Source of the DNA: Phlebotomus papatasi
Lineage: Eukaryota; Arthropoda; Insecta; Diptera; Psychodidae
Length of the DNA: 64,000 bases
Assembly (NCBI RefSeq): GCF_024763615.1
Contig: NC_077223.1
Coordinates: 15,438,001-15,502,000, forward strand
Direction of reading: 5' to 3'
Shown here: positions 20,851 to 32,820 of the stretch, piece after piece
Layout of the letters: each line of letters opens with the position of its first letter
Numbering within the stretch: position 1 is the stretch's first letter
The notes under the pieces: generated by a model
What the model saw: only the letters and a program-made list of their open reading frames with translations
The model's database searches: none
What the model was told of the DNA's origin: nothing
Translations under genes and position numbers: made by a program

Positions 20851-21039
20851 GCTATTATTCTTGAAATTTAGCTGTGATTTGACTAAAGAATAATGAAGTT
20901 TCTTTTAAACGAAAACAAAATAATTGAAGCTACTTGAAATCCATCCTGCCAATAAATTATGTATACGAAAGGCTCGAATAAACTGATGTTGATCCTCTAA
21001 ATCCAGAATATTTAATCAATTTCAATTATACTCCTAAGT

Positions 21040-21195
21040 TATTTTAGGAGATTTTTGAATGGCTTATAAATCGGTTCAAATAGGTTATAAAACGGTAAGC
21101 GGTAAATCATGCTAAAGTGTTTTTGATATATAGCATCTAAGTCACAAGTTCGAGCATTTCGCACAACATGGAACTCTGTCATCTCTTCACTTTTT
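21040..21195. repeat. Repeat shared with 63150-63305
   Basis: Shares TATAAATCGGTTCAAAT(a/c)GGTT, (a/c)GGTAA(a/g)T(c/g)ATGC and the pattern TCTAA.T.A.AAGT(t/c)CGAGCA(t/c)TTCG with the downstream copy, in the same orientation. The family is unknown. The 63-kb copy suggests it extends further leftward. Confidence 0.6.
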
Positions 21196-21379
21196 ACTTT
21201 TTACATGTGAAAAACACGGTTTCATAAAAATTATTGAAGACTATAATTCAAATACGATTCCGTCTTAGATCTTCTTCTTTTTGAAAGTCAACTAATAATC
21301 CTTCTTTTGGTAAGTAGTAAAAAATATATTTGTTTTGCCATAATTTTCGTTTAAAATTTACATATTTCTTGTTCTACTA

Positions 21380-22256
21380 GGGTAAATGTCCTAATTCAAA
21401 ACCATTTCCAGACACTTTAACTTTGACAGAAGATTCAGCACATTAAGTTTATATTTTTTCTGAAGAGAATTACATAAATTTGCTCCTTGACTCTTCTGGA
21501 ATGTTACTGTTTAGTGAAAATTCTTTAGATGTAATTTGAAAACTTCTTAAATACAAGAAAAATACGCGAGCGTAAAATGCTTCTATTGGAAACGAATTAA
21601 TCCAAATGGAGGTAAGGGAAATTTTCTAATTGGAGACAAACAGTGTAAGTGTAACCACGACGAAAGGCTTCCAAAACCTTGTTGAGTTGCTCTTGAGTGT
21701 AGGATTTGTTCTTATTCCTGGTCTTTTCTCCTTCCTCATCTAAAACCTCTAAAACAATAAGAAAATCTCTCCCAAAAATCATATTTCCGGGGTTTCCTAT
21801 TGAAGCATTTGCAGACACTTCAGAAAAACCCTTTTTGTTTACGAAAAAGGTAATTATTTCATTTGAAAATTTCACGTACCGTTACCAATAAAAATTAGCA
21901 CTTTATTTAACTAAAATTATCCAGAAATATGACATAAATGTTAAACAAAACGAATAAACAACAGTCACCTTATTGTGTTTTTCATTGAAAAACATGGTCG
22001 ATCGATGAAAAATTCGATGGTGAAAAGGTACACTTTTAATTTTTCTGAGAAATTAGCAAATTAAAATTTGTGAATATGAATGGATTTTCGCTTTATTTGG
22101 AGCAAAACGAACTAAATAATGAAACTGAGGCATAGAAAATATAATATATAAATATAATAGTTTAGTACTGTATTTATCGTGAAAACAATGATGTTTCCAT
22201 TTGGAGTAGCGAAAAATTTCCAATTGGAGCAGGTTTTGAATTAGCTTAATTTACCC
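21380..22256. mobile_element. pogo/Tigger-like element with decayed transposase
   Basis: Left GGGTAAATGTCCTAATTCAA then AACC; right GGTTTTGAATTAGCTTAATT then TACCC. TA is at 21378-21379 and 22257-22258. The repeats match over about 25 bp with a small offset. The minus-strand frame inside (21597-21875) carries a psq/pogo-type helix-turn-helix start. At 877 bp the copy is too short for a full transposase, so it is deleted. It supplies the plausible class for the other GGG(G/T)-ended TA elements in the window. Confidence 0.7.
21597..21875 (-). pseudogene. pogo-type transposase N-terminal fragment
   Basis: The frame reads ...EEGEKTRNKNKSYTQEQLNK then VLEAFRRGYT. The pattern basic stretch-(S)YT-x-E-x-L-x-x-(A/V)LEA-x-R-x-G is that of the HTH_psq domain that opens pogo/Tigger/jerky transposases. 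After GYT the helix-turn-helix is no longer recognisable (TVCLQLENF), so a frameshift or deletion is likely. The 45 residues before it (ANASIGNPGNMIFGRDF) have no assigned domain. The DDE catalytic region is absent. Confidence 0.5.
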
Positions 22257-22916
22257 TACACGTTTACTTAATTTCTACAAATTTTCTCTAAAACCTTTGT
22301 GTGTTTCACACAATAAATAACAATATTTTCCACACTGCGCACTGTAAGATCAGTTACTAATTTTGCAATTTGATTACATAATTCATCATTTTAAATTTGA
22401 TATACACGTTTTATATTATACATTTTAATAACTTTTGTAACATTTTTTAACAAAAATTGTGACAAAAAATAAGTCAACGATTGTCATAATAATTTTTTAC
22501 AGTGTACTATATGGAGTTTATTCTTTGCTCTTGTTCTCAAAGTTTGAAAATTAAAATATCGTTTAGAAAATTTTGACAAAAGTTTCCTTTAATTTGGGAT
22601 TTTTCAATGTCAAAAGACAATCTTATTAAATTTCATTCTAATTATAATAACCTAAGGGATCAGGAATTGATTATATTAAATCTGAATCAATTCCAATCGA
22701 TAAGAATGGGCATATTGAAAAGATTTCAAAATTGTTCATAAAGTGAATTAAATCTGTTGCAAGGTGGTGTACTCTTGATATTATTGCTTGATATTAATGA
22801 TGAAGAAATATTCAGTTTTCTTAAAAACCTCGAAAGTTCCGGTAAAGATATTTATTAGTTGTTTTTGAGTAAAATTTAGTAAAGTTGGAAATAGTGAAAT
22901 AGGAGCGCTTAGCTTA

Positions 22917-23345
22917 GGGTAAGTGTGCCAAATTTCGACATAGTTGCATGCAAGCATCAAAGTCTCAAGTTTGAAATGTATTTTTTTTTAAATTCAAATT
23001 GATTTTTTTTATTCTTTCTCTTTAAAGAGTGTTGTTTGAAACCTTGTAAAGAGTTTACCGTCTTTATTTACTCTAAAATCATTCTTAATACACTTTAAAA
23101 TGAATAAAAATATAGACATAGCTTTGGTGCCCTATTTCGGCCACCTTCATTCTCAAAGTTCCTTGCCCTTCGGGAATTCTTCCAATATCTTTTTCACGTC
23201 ATTTCGTTTGTCGTAGCTATATTTTTTGTTATTCCTTTGTATTGCATAATCTCTAGAGTACGTAAGATCTAAAAGTTCATGGAAATTCGAGGAACAAAAT
23301 AGGTGGCCGAAATTGCAAGCTGGCCGGAATTTGGCACACTTACCC
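22917..23345. mobile_element. TA-flanked element, GGGTAAGTGTGCCAAATTTCG ends, copy 1
   Basis: Left GGGTAAGTGTGCCAAATTTC, right GGAATTTGGCACACTTACCC, TA at 22915-22916 and 23346-23347. A closely similar copy is at 44550-44977. They share GTCTCAAGTTTGAAATGTA and a CGGCCACCTTCATTCTCA block. The interior (429 bp) has no coding frame. Confidence 0.8.
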
Positions 23346-23713
23346 TATTCACTCGTTCGTTAGATTTTGAGGAGATACAAGTGTTACAATTTCTTTTACT
23401 TAAAAAGTTTTTTTTTGTCAGAGGAAAATATTTCTTCCATAATCCTGAGATAAATTATTATGCTTTAAATCTTGAAATAGCGTTTTAAAGCTTAATTAAT
23501 ATATTTTGCAAGAGATATTTTTATTTTTGTAGTGTGGAACATTATTATTGATCTGTCTAACAATTTCTCTAATTTTAAGAAGGCAATTTATAAAAATCGG
23601 ATTTAAAACTTTTATTATTTTAGACGTTATTATTATGTATTCTAAACAGCCCTGGCTTAAGTACATTTCTCATGTACGTCAAGAGGAGTTGTTCAAAATA
23701 CCATTGTACAGTA

Positions 23714-23948
23714 GGATAAAGTGATATAATTTGGAATTAGTGTTACAAGTTTGACAATTCGCCGGTAAAAGTTGTACATGGCTTTTTTCTTGATAAATAC
23801 AGTACAAAATTTGTTTTCAAGCACAAGGAACCCAATTATAAAACTAAAGCATTAAAGATATACAAATAAAAATGAAGTACTAAATTTATCAAGACAAAAA
23901 GCCCTGTCCAAATTGTACCATTATTGTCCAACTTGTACCACTTTACCC
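23714..23948. mobile_element. TA-flanked MITE, GGATAAAGTG ends
   Basis: Left GGATAAAGTGATATAATTTG, right ACTTGTACCACTTTACCC, TA at 23712-23713 and 23949-23950. The interior has paired words around TTGTACATGGCTTTTT..TTGATAAA and TTTATCAAGACAAAAAGCC. Confidence 0.7.
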
Positions 23949-23950
23949 TA

Positions 23951-25780
23951 CGACATCAAAAATTTGAATGCATTAAAAGGTTTGACAACTCTGAAATTTT
24001 CTTTTTTCTAAATAAAAAGAAAATTTTAGTAAATTAAGCATCACATATCTTTTAATCTTTATTAATTCTATATATGATGTGTCTCCACTAAGGAGGGGTT
24101 GGATTGTGTTTTTATGTGACAGAATCAGTGAATAAAATTACAATGCATGCAACCAAAATACCACTTGATGAGGCAGAGGGCAGAAAGTATGAAATTGCTC
24201 TTCAAAGTTAGCTTTCTTTAGTATTGCAGAGATGTTGTTTTCTTTAGCATCAAACGAAAATGTCACTTCTACACATAATATGTTATAGTGAAAAGAGGAG
24301 AAAATCTCTTTAGTTATTTGCTTTTTAATTCAACCATTTGCAACAAATTGCAGACGTTGTAATTATTTCAGATATTACCCATCATTTGTCCTCTTCCTAC
24401 TCATTCAAACGAGAGATAAGCTTGAAGAGAGAAAGAGAAATTACTTTTAATGATTGAAGATGATGCTCGAGTGACAAATGTATGAGGCAATCATAATTAT
24501 TTTATTTTTCAACTTTAGCACAAATTGCGCTATGTGGTAAATTTCTGATTGAAACACCTATGAGGTAAAGCAATTGGCCAGACTTAAAATTAAACGATCA
24601 CATAAGATGTTTATAAAGTAATTTCTTGGGAGGTCTCTCTTGGTAATGGAGTTAGTTGGAGGAGAACGGAAAAATATGAAACATTCTCTAATCAAAGTGA
24701 TTTACATAAAAGATTTGCTGGATTCATTAGAAAAGTTGCTAATAAACCTCCGTTGCATATCAAAATACAGACAATCGAGAAAATACTTTAATGATTCTCG
24801 AAAGAAAACAAAAATATTAAGAAATGAGTGGAATAAAGCAAAAATCTTACGTGAGGTCCTTTTATCAATAAATCTATAAATGAGATTTATAGCGTATTTT
24901 CCTCTCGACCTCCAATTGAGAATGAAGAGTGCAAGAGAGAAAGATAGATCATCTTTACTTCAGAGCTTCTCTTCAATTTCTTTTCGTTGACTTTGGAGGA
25001 AGATGTATGCACTTTTCTTTTTTTTTTACTTATATTTTTTACTAAATTCATAATAACAATGTTTAGTTCATCTTAATCACTGTTATTATTCTCAATCGGA
25101 ATAAAAGGGATTCTCCACTCCCCGAAGCTCAAATGATGCCAGTTGTGGGTGGTGGTGACGATATGCTGAAGATCACAATCTTTCATTGGGAACAAAGTTC
25201 AATATTAAGCTCTCAATCACTATATGGTTGAGGTGCATTCATTCATTTCTTCTTGCATTGCTGCCCTTCATGTTGAGAGCTGCAATTTTTCTTGAAAATC
25301 CCGCAGACATTCTCTGAACCCAGAAAGGCGCCTAACAATTAAGAAGTTACTGATACCATATAAAGATAGTTCAATTAAAAATTTTAAAGTGAAAAGGGAT
25401 TTTATTAAGGCAGAACTGAATTTCGTTTCCTATATTAATCTCCCTCAGCCCTTAGAAAAAAAGGTTTGTGTTTTCAAAGCAATTGTTGTGAGTTTGATTC
25501 TTGCGTTTTTGCATAGAAGCACTGAAGACTACTGGCAAGTTTTTTTTCTTAAGAGAATTGACTTATCAGTCTAATATATTTCGAAATCGTGCATTAAAAA
25601 CTATCTAAAAATACATATCTCATAATGTTCGCCGAAATAATACAAGAACTGTGAGCAAATTTGTTTAAGTCGCGGTGCAATGGCTGCAAAATTTTTACAA
25701 GGAAAAGTGAAAAATAGCTTCACTTTTTATTAGGCTTGATTAAAACTTTCAATGTTATATTAAATTAAGCAAATCCTTAA
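23951..25780. other. No supported feature
   Basis: AT-rich intergenic or intronic sequence. Small frames at 24640-24879 and 25389-25574 have biased composition and no recognisable domain. Confidence 0.4.
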
Positions 25781-25909
25781 AGCACAAGTGGGATACCGGT
25801 GTCCTAAAAACAAAAACCATATTTCCGACTAATTTAGACCAGAAAGTAACGTTTTCTATACTTAGTCAAAAAAATGATTCTATTTCTGGGATACCGGTGT
25901 ACCAGTCGT
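25781..25909. mobile_element. Eroded ACCGGT TTAA-MITE
   Basis: TTAA (25777-25780) then AGCACAAGTGGGATACCGGT. The right end is GGGATACCGGTGTACCAGTC then GTTTTCA, where TTAA has decayed. Same family as 4961-5077. Confidence 0.6.
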
Positions 25910-26927
25910 TTTCAAAGGATTAAAAGTCTGGTAAAAATTTTCGTCAGATAACCATGCACTTTTAGTATAGTAAATAAATTGTCAATAATTCCGTAAAGAA
26001 TATTAATAATAATAAATTTATTTCTCTTAATAAATATGCGTCTACCTCCGACTTCATGACTGAGCTTTTCGAGAAAATGACAGAAAAGGCAGAAAACTCT
26101 ATTCATTGATCTCATAGGCTCTTTTTCTGCAATTTATTCAGAAAATTTTATAAATAATTAAATTGTTTATAAAGGAGCCTAAAATAAGCATTTCCACTGC
26201 GTGGTGATGTTCCAGAATGCTGATCATGGAATCCTAATAGATTTTACAATGTATTCTATAATTTCGTAAGAAAAATATTTTTTTTAGTGCATCAATTAAA
26301 AAATTTCGAAAATAAAATTTGGAGTGTACAAATTTTAACGAAACGTATATAATAATAAATAATGTAGATTGTAGATTTACTATATTATTAATCTAATAGG
26401 CAATAACATTAATTGAAAATCAAATAATTAAATATTGAATTACAAAACTGAAAAATCTTAGAAGATTGCAATGAAAGTAATAAAGCAAAAAATGAATATT
26501 TGAATAAGTTTGCAAAAAATAGAAAATTTTAAAAATATTTTATAACTGAAATATAATAATCAGAATTAAGGAAGTTGGAAAAGAGCAAAGAGGAGAATAA
26601 TTAAATCAGAATGGTTTATTGAATAATGTAGTAATTTAATTTCTTTAAACTGTCTCAAAAAACTTATTTCATTAATCTTACTTTCGGTTGATCCAATATG
26701 ACTAGGAATATTATTTTGATTCGGCTCTTAAGGTTGAAGTTCTTTAAAATTCGTTTCATTTTAAAAAAAATTCGACTTTTATATCCTTTTTATTTGAAGG
26801 TTAAAAATATTTTGGATGTACTTACTTACTGAATGAATATAAATAATACTTATTTTTTGCTTCATAAAATCGTTTAGAATTAAACTGGTTTGTGGTTCGT
26901 TTTAAGAGTTTAAAACTGTAAGGATCC
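25910..26927. other. No supported feature
   Basis: Very AT-rich with many short runs. No terminal repeats or frames of note. Confidence 0.4.
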
Positions 26928-27118
26928 AAATAGACTCAGGCTGATCCTCGAGAATATTTATCCTTTAAAATTTGACTGTAAAGATTTATTCGAAACTGTC
27001 ATACTCTGAGGGCTTAGGATCATTAATTAGAGGTCGTTTGGATAAATTTTATTTATCTAATCATTTACTGACAAATTTTAATGACTAAATATTCTCAAGG
27101 ATCAGCCGAAATCTATTT
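26928..27118. mobile_element. MITE, AAATAGACTCAGGCTGATCC ends
   Basis: Left AAATAGACTCAGGCTGATCC then TCGAGAATATTT; right AAATATTCTCAAGGATCAGC then CGAAATCTATTT. That makes about 32 bp of imperfect terminal repeat. 191 bp, non-coding. An older relative is at 2560-2770. Confidence 0.7.
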
Positions 27119-27266
27119 TAGCCCTAACTCAACCCAAGTTTATAAATGTGTTGAAAATCGGTGGCAGCCAAAATCCCCAACATAATTTCCCAAAACATAG
27201 AAGATTTCCCTTTGCCTCCAGCAAGCACGAGTGCACTCGTGGCAGTAGCTATGACACTTTTAAGAA

Positions 27267-27333
27267 TTCGGGATTTTGGATTTCTGGATTTTGGGCCATT
27301 CGGGATTTTGGCTTTCGGGATTTTGACCGGGAC
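27267..27333. repeat. Short minisatellite, TTCGGGATTTTGG units
   Basis: Four to five diverged copies of a unit like TTCGGGATTTTGG follow one another (TTCGGGATTTTGGATTTCTG.., CATTCGGGATTTTGGC, TTTCGGGATTTTGACC). Confidence 0.6.
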
Positions 27334-27410
27334 CCGTTGAAAATATTCCTAAGGATTTTCTAAATTTACTTCTCTATTTTGAGGAAAACCTTTATGTCCC
27401 TAACATGTCC

Positions 27411-27600
27411 TTTAGGTCAAGAAATTTTACAATTCAAAATTTCTACTCTTTTTATTTTTCTTTTGCACATCACAACAAATTTAACTTTAATTTCAGTGCG
27501 AAAGAGTGGGATGGACATATGCAATATCTTTGAGAAAGAAAGAGGTGGAACATTTGATTTTATGAAATTTTCCTGGTCTAAAACTTGCAAAATTCTAAAA
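27411..27600. repeat. Remnant of the foldback family of 3321-3594
   Basis: Keeps TCCTTTAGGTCAAGAAATTT on the left and GATTTTATGAAATTTTCCTG then GTCTAAAAC on the right, with AGAAAGAAAGAGG between. Heavily diverged. Confidence 0.45.
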
Positions 27601-27955
27601 TCTAAAAAGTGTGTTAAGATTTTTGGTCTTTAAATTGGTCTTTAAAAGCTTTTGTATTTTTATTTTAGTACTTGATTTTAAAGAGAGAGTAATGTAGGAC
27701 GCCTAAGGAATAAAATTGTGGATTTTTTTTAGAATTACAAAGATGTTTTAATTTTATTGTGAGAAGTATATTTAAACTTTTAAGTTAAAATTAATAACAA
27801 AATTACAAAGAATTACAAAAATAAGTAAAATTAGTAGATAACTTATCAAAGTTTTCTTTAGTTTAAAAGCTTTGTAATATATGAAGTTATCTACCTATCA
27901 TTTGAATCAGAATAAAAAAAATTGTAGCTGGGCTTCTACCCTGAAGGATCTCTTA

Positions 27956-28405
27956 TACGAAATTCAGACCTAAGAGGCTTAACTTCTCTAATTTCTTACC
28001 AGTCGAAAATTTTTGAAAATTTTACCTTAGAAATGGACTATTAGGGTAATTAATCAATTTGAGTCAGAAGAACATATTAAATTGGTTGCTACTTAGGATT
28101 TTGAGACCTTCGGAAACTGCCCAAGCAGCAATTTTTTCTTAAAATAGTCTTGTAAAATTCCCTAAGAAAAGCACTATAGAACTAAAAATCTATTTATTTA
28201 CTCATAACGCTCTTGGTTCCATAACTGAGATTACTATAAGTAAAGTGGCGCACTCTTAAGGATCTTAAGAGATGGGAATTTCAACAGAAAATTTTCACTT
28301 TAAGTCTTTTAAAAGTGCACTAAAAAACTTGTCTAATACTTGGTTCTATAAGGCAGCTATTTTGCTTCTTGAGTAGGCTAGACCTCTAGTCTGAAGACGC
28401 GTATT
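27956..28405. mobile_element. CTTCAGAC MITE split by a second insertion
   Basis: The left part (to about 28126) runs TTATACGAAATTCAGACCTA ... TTTTGAGACCTTCGGAAACT. The right terminus GGCTAGACCTCTAGTCTGAA lies at 28375-28394. Between them an insert of about 245 bp has ends CAAGCAGCAATTTTTTCTT and GCAGCTATTTTGCTTCTTG that are roughly complementary. This is a nested pair. Confidence 0.6.
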
Positions 28406-28406
28406 A

Positions 28407-30309
28407 GGGTGACCAAGGCTTATAGCGACCAATTGCCTTGCAGAGACTCAACCCTGGTGCCTCCATCAGAACTCTTCTAGACCATGTTAGCTACTGATTT
28501 ACAGTACCCCCTGTCAGTCAATCCCCCACACAGCGGGCAACAGAACTATGTCGCCAATAAAAGGTCTAAAAGGCCTTGCTTGGAGCGAATGGCGGGAAAT
28601 AATAATTTCCCGCATACAGGGAAGAGAATCCACTAACCGGGCTCTATTTTGCTATCAGATGGAAAATCTCGACAAAAATTTTAAATTTTGAGACTTCTTA
28701 TGTGACTTAAAATTAAATCTTTAAGCTTAAGCTATTTTCATGCCAAAAACTAGGGACTAAACCTAATCCATGAATTAAAATCTAGCTGTATTTTAGAATA
28801 ATTCTACGGAATCAACGTAGAAGAAGGGTTGTTAACCCAGTGGTCATATCTCTATAATTTTTAAAAGTGATTTTAATGTTTGACTGGAAAGCTTTTGATC
28901 ATTCCTAAAGCTCTTTCATGCGTATTGATTAAAATATGCCTCAAAATCAGAAACTTCGGCAAGAGAGTTGGGAAAGAATGAGGGATGTAAGATAAAGGTT
29001 TCCAACATTCTTGAAATATTAAGCAAGATATTTTTTTTTGTAAATTATACAATTAAAATGAAATGAAATTGACAAACACGTGAAACGGGTACTGTAAAGA
29101 AAGAAAAAAATTGTATGAGTTTTGTAAGTTAGAGTCTTTGGGGCAAATACCTTCATCGTCTGAGCATAAAAAAACCCCAAATCAAGTATTTGGCAATATC
29201 TTCATTACACGCGTCGGTTGTGTTGCAAATTTTTGTTGTGAACCAAAATCATCGTTGATTCGTGGTTTTAATCTCTCGAAAGTCGTGGGCGGATGTAATT
29301 ACTGCCACATTATATAATTTCCCCCGAAGAGAGGGAGACTTACATTGGGAGTTGGTTGTATAAAGTGCTCGTTAAAGAAAAGAAGAAAAAAAAGCTGCAA
29401 TTTGATATGTGAAAATACACATATTACGTTGTTTGGGGGATATGATCATGGAGAATGGATTTTATGCACTCCTTTTTTACTCCTTCATCTTTTATCTCGG
29501 GTTCTTTAATTCTCCCTCCTTATGAGCAATATTTTAATGTTTTATTATCCACCAGCAAACAGGTAGAGTCAATATTGGCTTATTGATTTTAGAGAGAGAT
29601 TATCACATTATTATTAGAGACTGTTGGATGATGGGGCACGAATTGGGGATATATTAATTGATGTTGTAGTCTCTTATTAAAACTCCTGGTTTGGCAGAGA
29701 ATGAGTCTCTGTCTGAACGATGAACCATTAACAAAAAGGAAAAAAAATCGACAGGGAATATTGGTATATGAAAAATCTGCTGAGAAGAATTTTATCTTTT
29801 GAGGTGGGTGAGCACAAAAAAAATAGAATGTCGGAGTTCAGTGTTGAAGTTGCTTTAATAAATTACAAAGAAGAGATCGTTGGAGTTTTCCTTCTTCCTC
29901 GACAACACACCCATCATAGTGATTACGTCGTCGAAGGATTCTCCATTTCAGGAGCAATTCATCTTATTAATAATCTTGAATTGAAAATTAATTTGCTGTT
30001 TGGATGGTAAATTCAGGTAGTTTTTTGCGCGCGTGATCCTTAAAAGATGTCCTTCAGTCAGTGGGACACTGAATTTGATAAATATGCGCATTTTAGGAGA
30101 TGAATTGTTCCCATTAAAGGGACATGGGAAGGATTTCTTTCGTAAATTGTAGACCAACAAATATTTCATTCTCAATAATTGACGTCTCAAGAACCTCAGA
30201 CCCTTTTCTTCCAACGCAATTCAAAAAAAAAAACCAATAATTTATAGGAATTCTTTATTATGTAGTATAAAATCTTTTTGTCAGTGTCTAATTACAAGCG
30301 ATTTGGTTG
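28407..30309. other. Mostly featureless; GC-richer patch 28410-28660
   Basis: The patch at 28410-28660 (GGTGCCTCCATCAGAAC..., GGAGCGAATGGCGGGAAATA) contrasts with its surroundings and may be part of an unrecognised repeat. Read on the minus strand it has a weak tRNA-like B box (GGGTTGAGTC), but no fold was found. The remainder shows small frames without domains. Confidence 0.35.
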
Positions 30310-30594
30310 TTAATTTAATGGTTTTATGGGATGATAAGAAGTTTGAAGGGGACACCAATGTGCGGGCGTAGAAGAGTTGCATGACTCTTTGGTACAAGTT
30401 CGTAAATGAAAAGCAGCTCGTGTGAACCGGAAATGGCGAATGAGTGTCTTGAGCGTATCATCAATTTGTCGTAAACGCCGGAAGTTGCTTACAACAGCAC
30501 CCACTGGTCTATGAAGGTGCATGAGAAACCACATAGACTCTGCCCCCATTGCGATCGATGCTAAGAAATGCAGCAGAATATGTGCGACAGGTGA
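30310..30594 (-). CDS. Unassigned open frame, possible terminal exon
   Basis: An open frame of about 95 codons on the minus strand, ATG at 30549, stop at 30310. It begins MGAESMWFLMHLHRPVG and continues VVSNFRRLRQIDDTL, then LIRHFRFTRAAFHLR. Codon use is less AT-biased than the neighbourhood, and the frame stays open about 15 codons upstream of the ATG. A TTCTTAG acceptor-like site lies just before the ATG. I recognise no family. It could be a small gene, an exon, or chance. Confidence 0.25.
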   Translation of the reverse strand, partial: SPVAHILLHFLASIAMGAESMWFLMHLHRPVGAVVSNFRRLRQIDDTLKTLIRHFRFTRAAFHLRTCTKESCNSSTPAHWCPLQTSYHPIKPLN

Positions 30595-31228
30595 TAATTA
30601 TGGCAAACAGGTAAACTTGTTGATTCCTACACCATGATAGCATATTGCTACTGCTTCCAAGAAGGGTATTTCTCATACACCATCAGTCCATTTCTTGCCC
30701 CCTCCCCCATTAATATTCAGAAAAACAACAGAACAAGGAAGGAAAGATACAAATTGCATTTCGGGGACAAATTGGGAAACTATTGAAGCATTTTATTAAC
30801 ACACTAAAGAGGAATTTTATGAAGTGGTAAGTAGTCCATAAGAAAATTCATATAGGGTTTCAGCATTTCATTTAGCACCCCTTAACTTCAACATAAAATA
30901 CATTGGTTAACAATTAAGCACAACACTGAGCCAAATGGGATGGCTAAGTGGGAGGTATTATGGGAAATAGATAACTTAAACATTCACTGTCATCATTAAT
31001 ATTTCAATTTCGAAAGACATCTACGCGTATGCAATTATTCTTTGTTGCTAATTGCGAATATGCGTAATTTCTTCGGTTCCGGAAATCTTGTTAATCCCGG
31101 AACCCCTTCTAAATTATTCGCAAAAGCCTGAACTCTTTAATAAAGATTACGGATCTGTCGAGAAACTTGTTTCAAGGAAATTTTCTTAAGTTTAAAATCA
31201 AAGCACAAGAAAAATAATATTTCATTTA

Positions 31229-31533
31229 GTAGAGTCTCGCTATAGTCCATATTTGGTTTCAAATTTGACACTTGGGTCGCACTATAGTCCATGTAATTTT
31301 TTAAAATTATCAACGATTTTTAGTATTGAAATTGCTCGACGGCTTCCACTTTCTTTGCGATTGTGGTACTTGTCCTAGGTCTCTTCATTATGGATCACAA
31401 TTATCACAACTACTCAATTAAGTTTGCCAAAAATATTAAAATAATTATGACAACATTGAATGTCGCGTACTAAAAAACATAACCTACATAAATTGTGGAC
31501 TATAGAGCGATGGCTTATAGCGAGACTCTACTG
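31229..31533. mobile_element. TA-flanked element, GTAGAGTCTCGCTATA ends
   Basis: Left TAGTAGAGTCTCGCTATAGT; right TTATAGCGAGACTCTACTGT then A. The right end reads in complement as TACAGTAGAGTCTCGCTATA, very like the CAGT(A/C)GA..C(T/C)CGCTATAA ends of pogo/Tigger-type elements. A repeated word, CTATAGTCCAT, occurs twice in the left half and TGGACTATAGAGCGA on the right. 305 bp, non-coding. Confidence 0.75.
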
Positions 31534-31535
31534 TA

Positions 31536-32440
31536 ATACAAAAAGGCGCGTAATTCTTCAAATCGCTCCTTGAAAATTACAAGGGGCCAACTAATTTTCG
31601 GCCATTTTTCAGGAGACAGCTTGAAAGATTCAACTTTGTGTATATAAGTATCTCAATTTAATGACTGAACAAAAACAATTTATTTCTTTTCTAAACATCG
31701 AAACTTTTATTTTTTTACCTTTCAAAATATGTTTTTTAATGAGTTAGATCCTTGTCTAAATAATGTGCAAATTTTGCTGAAATTAGAATGACAAGGGATC
31801 AATTTGCTTGAGTTAGTCCCCTGTTTTACAAAAATTTGAACGATGAACATATTTTGTGCCCCTTTACTTCAAACAAAATTATGCAAGTAATCAAAGAAAT
31901 TTAAATTTTGAAAATTTCTAATAACGAGATTTAATGACTTATATCATCTGAAAATTTATTAAATTGTCTTTTTAAGTGCATTAGAATCTCAAAATCGCAA
32001 AAAAGGGAGTTGAGCCCTTGTAATTTCCAAGGAGCGAAATGATTTACTGCTTCAAATACTTACAATACACAGAGAAACTAGAGATCGAATGTTTGGAGGA
32101 ATGAAATTTTGGTAAATCAATGGGGTTCCGTTTAGAGTTAATCGACTTCTTTTGTCAACAAGAGTTGTCAAAGGGAGACAAAAATTGCTTAACTCAGGGA
32201 AAAGTATCAACCAACTTGTTGACTATAGTGGCTACCTTTCAGGCAAAAAGGGACTAGATACTTTTCTTTTAAATTTCAGTATGTTGTAGTTCAAGTCGAG
32301 ATCTTTCCAACTAAATCATTTATTTTTAAAGGTGACCAATATTGATATTTTCAAAATCGATTTTTTGATTATAGAGAGTTTTGAATGCTCTTTTGCAAAG
32401 CAAACTAAACTCTAAAATTCTCAAACAGCGGAATCTAATG
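31536..32440. other. No supported feature
   Basis: AT-rich sequence. CACAGAGAAACTAG at 32072-32085 resembles a MITE end of the CAC-A-rich type but has no identified partner. Confidence 0.4.
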
Positions 32441-32442
32441 TG

Positions 32443-32575
32443 CTGGACACACTTATGAGTTAAGCCGAGAGGCGGCTTATCGTAATTTTAATCAAAATAG
32501 TGATAAGAATACATTTCCATCTGTTTTCTACTAAAATATCCCTCGGCTTAAGCCAAGTTTGCGTAGCGTAAGGCA
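32443..32575. mobile_element. MITE, AAGCCGAGAGACGGCTTA family, copy 4
   Basis: Begins GCTGGACACACTTATGAGTT then AAGCCGAGAGGCGGCTTATC and ends CCCTCGGCTTAAGCCAAGTT. The most diverged copy in the window. Confidence 0.6.
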
Positions 32576-32820
32576 TAATTCTTCTCTACCTTACCTAAAT
32601 CCCTCCGGATTTTGAGTCAGTGATTCTTCAGCATTCCTTATGATGACAAAGAGTGTATCAAGTTGAGCTGAGTTAGTTCAATCTTTGGGTCTGAATATTA
32701 AATGGCAATATTACGTGCACTAATTCGAATCATGAGAGATTTCTAGACGCATTAATTTTTCTTTAAATCTAGAATAGGGCTCTTATGCTATAACTAATAA
32801 TAATCTCCCAAAATATTATA

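Noticed and set aside
28438..28510. tRNA gene or SINE head on the minus strand
   Set aside because: Only a weak B-box-like GGGTTGAGTC and a partial A box. No cloverleaf can be drawn.
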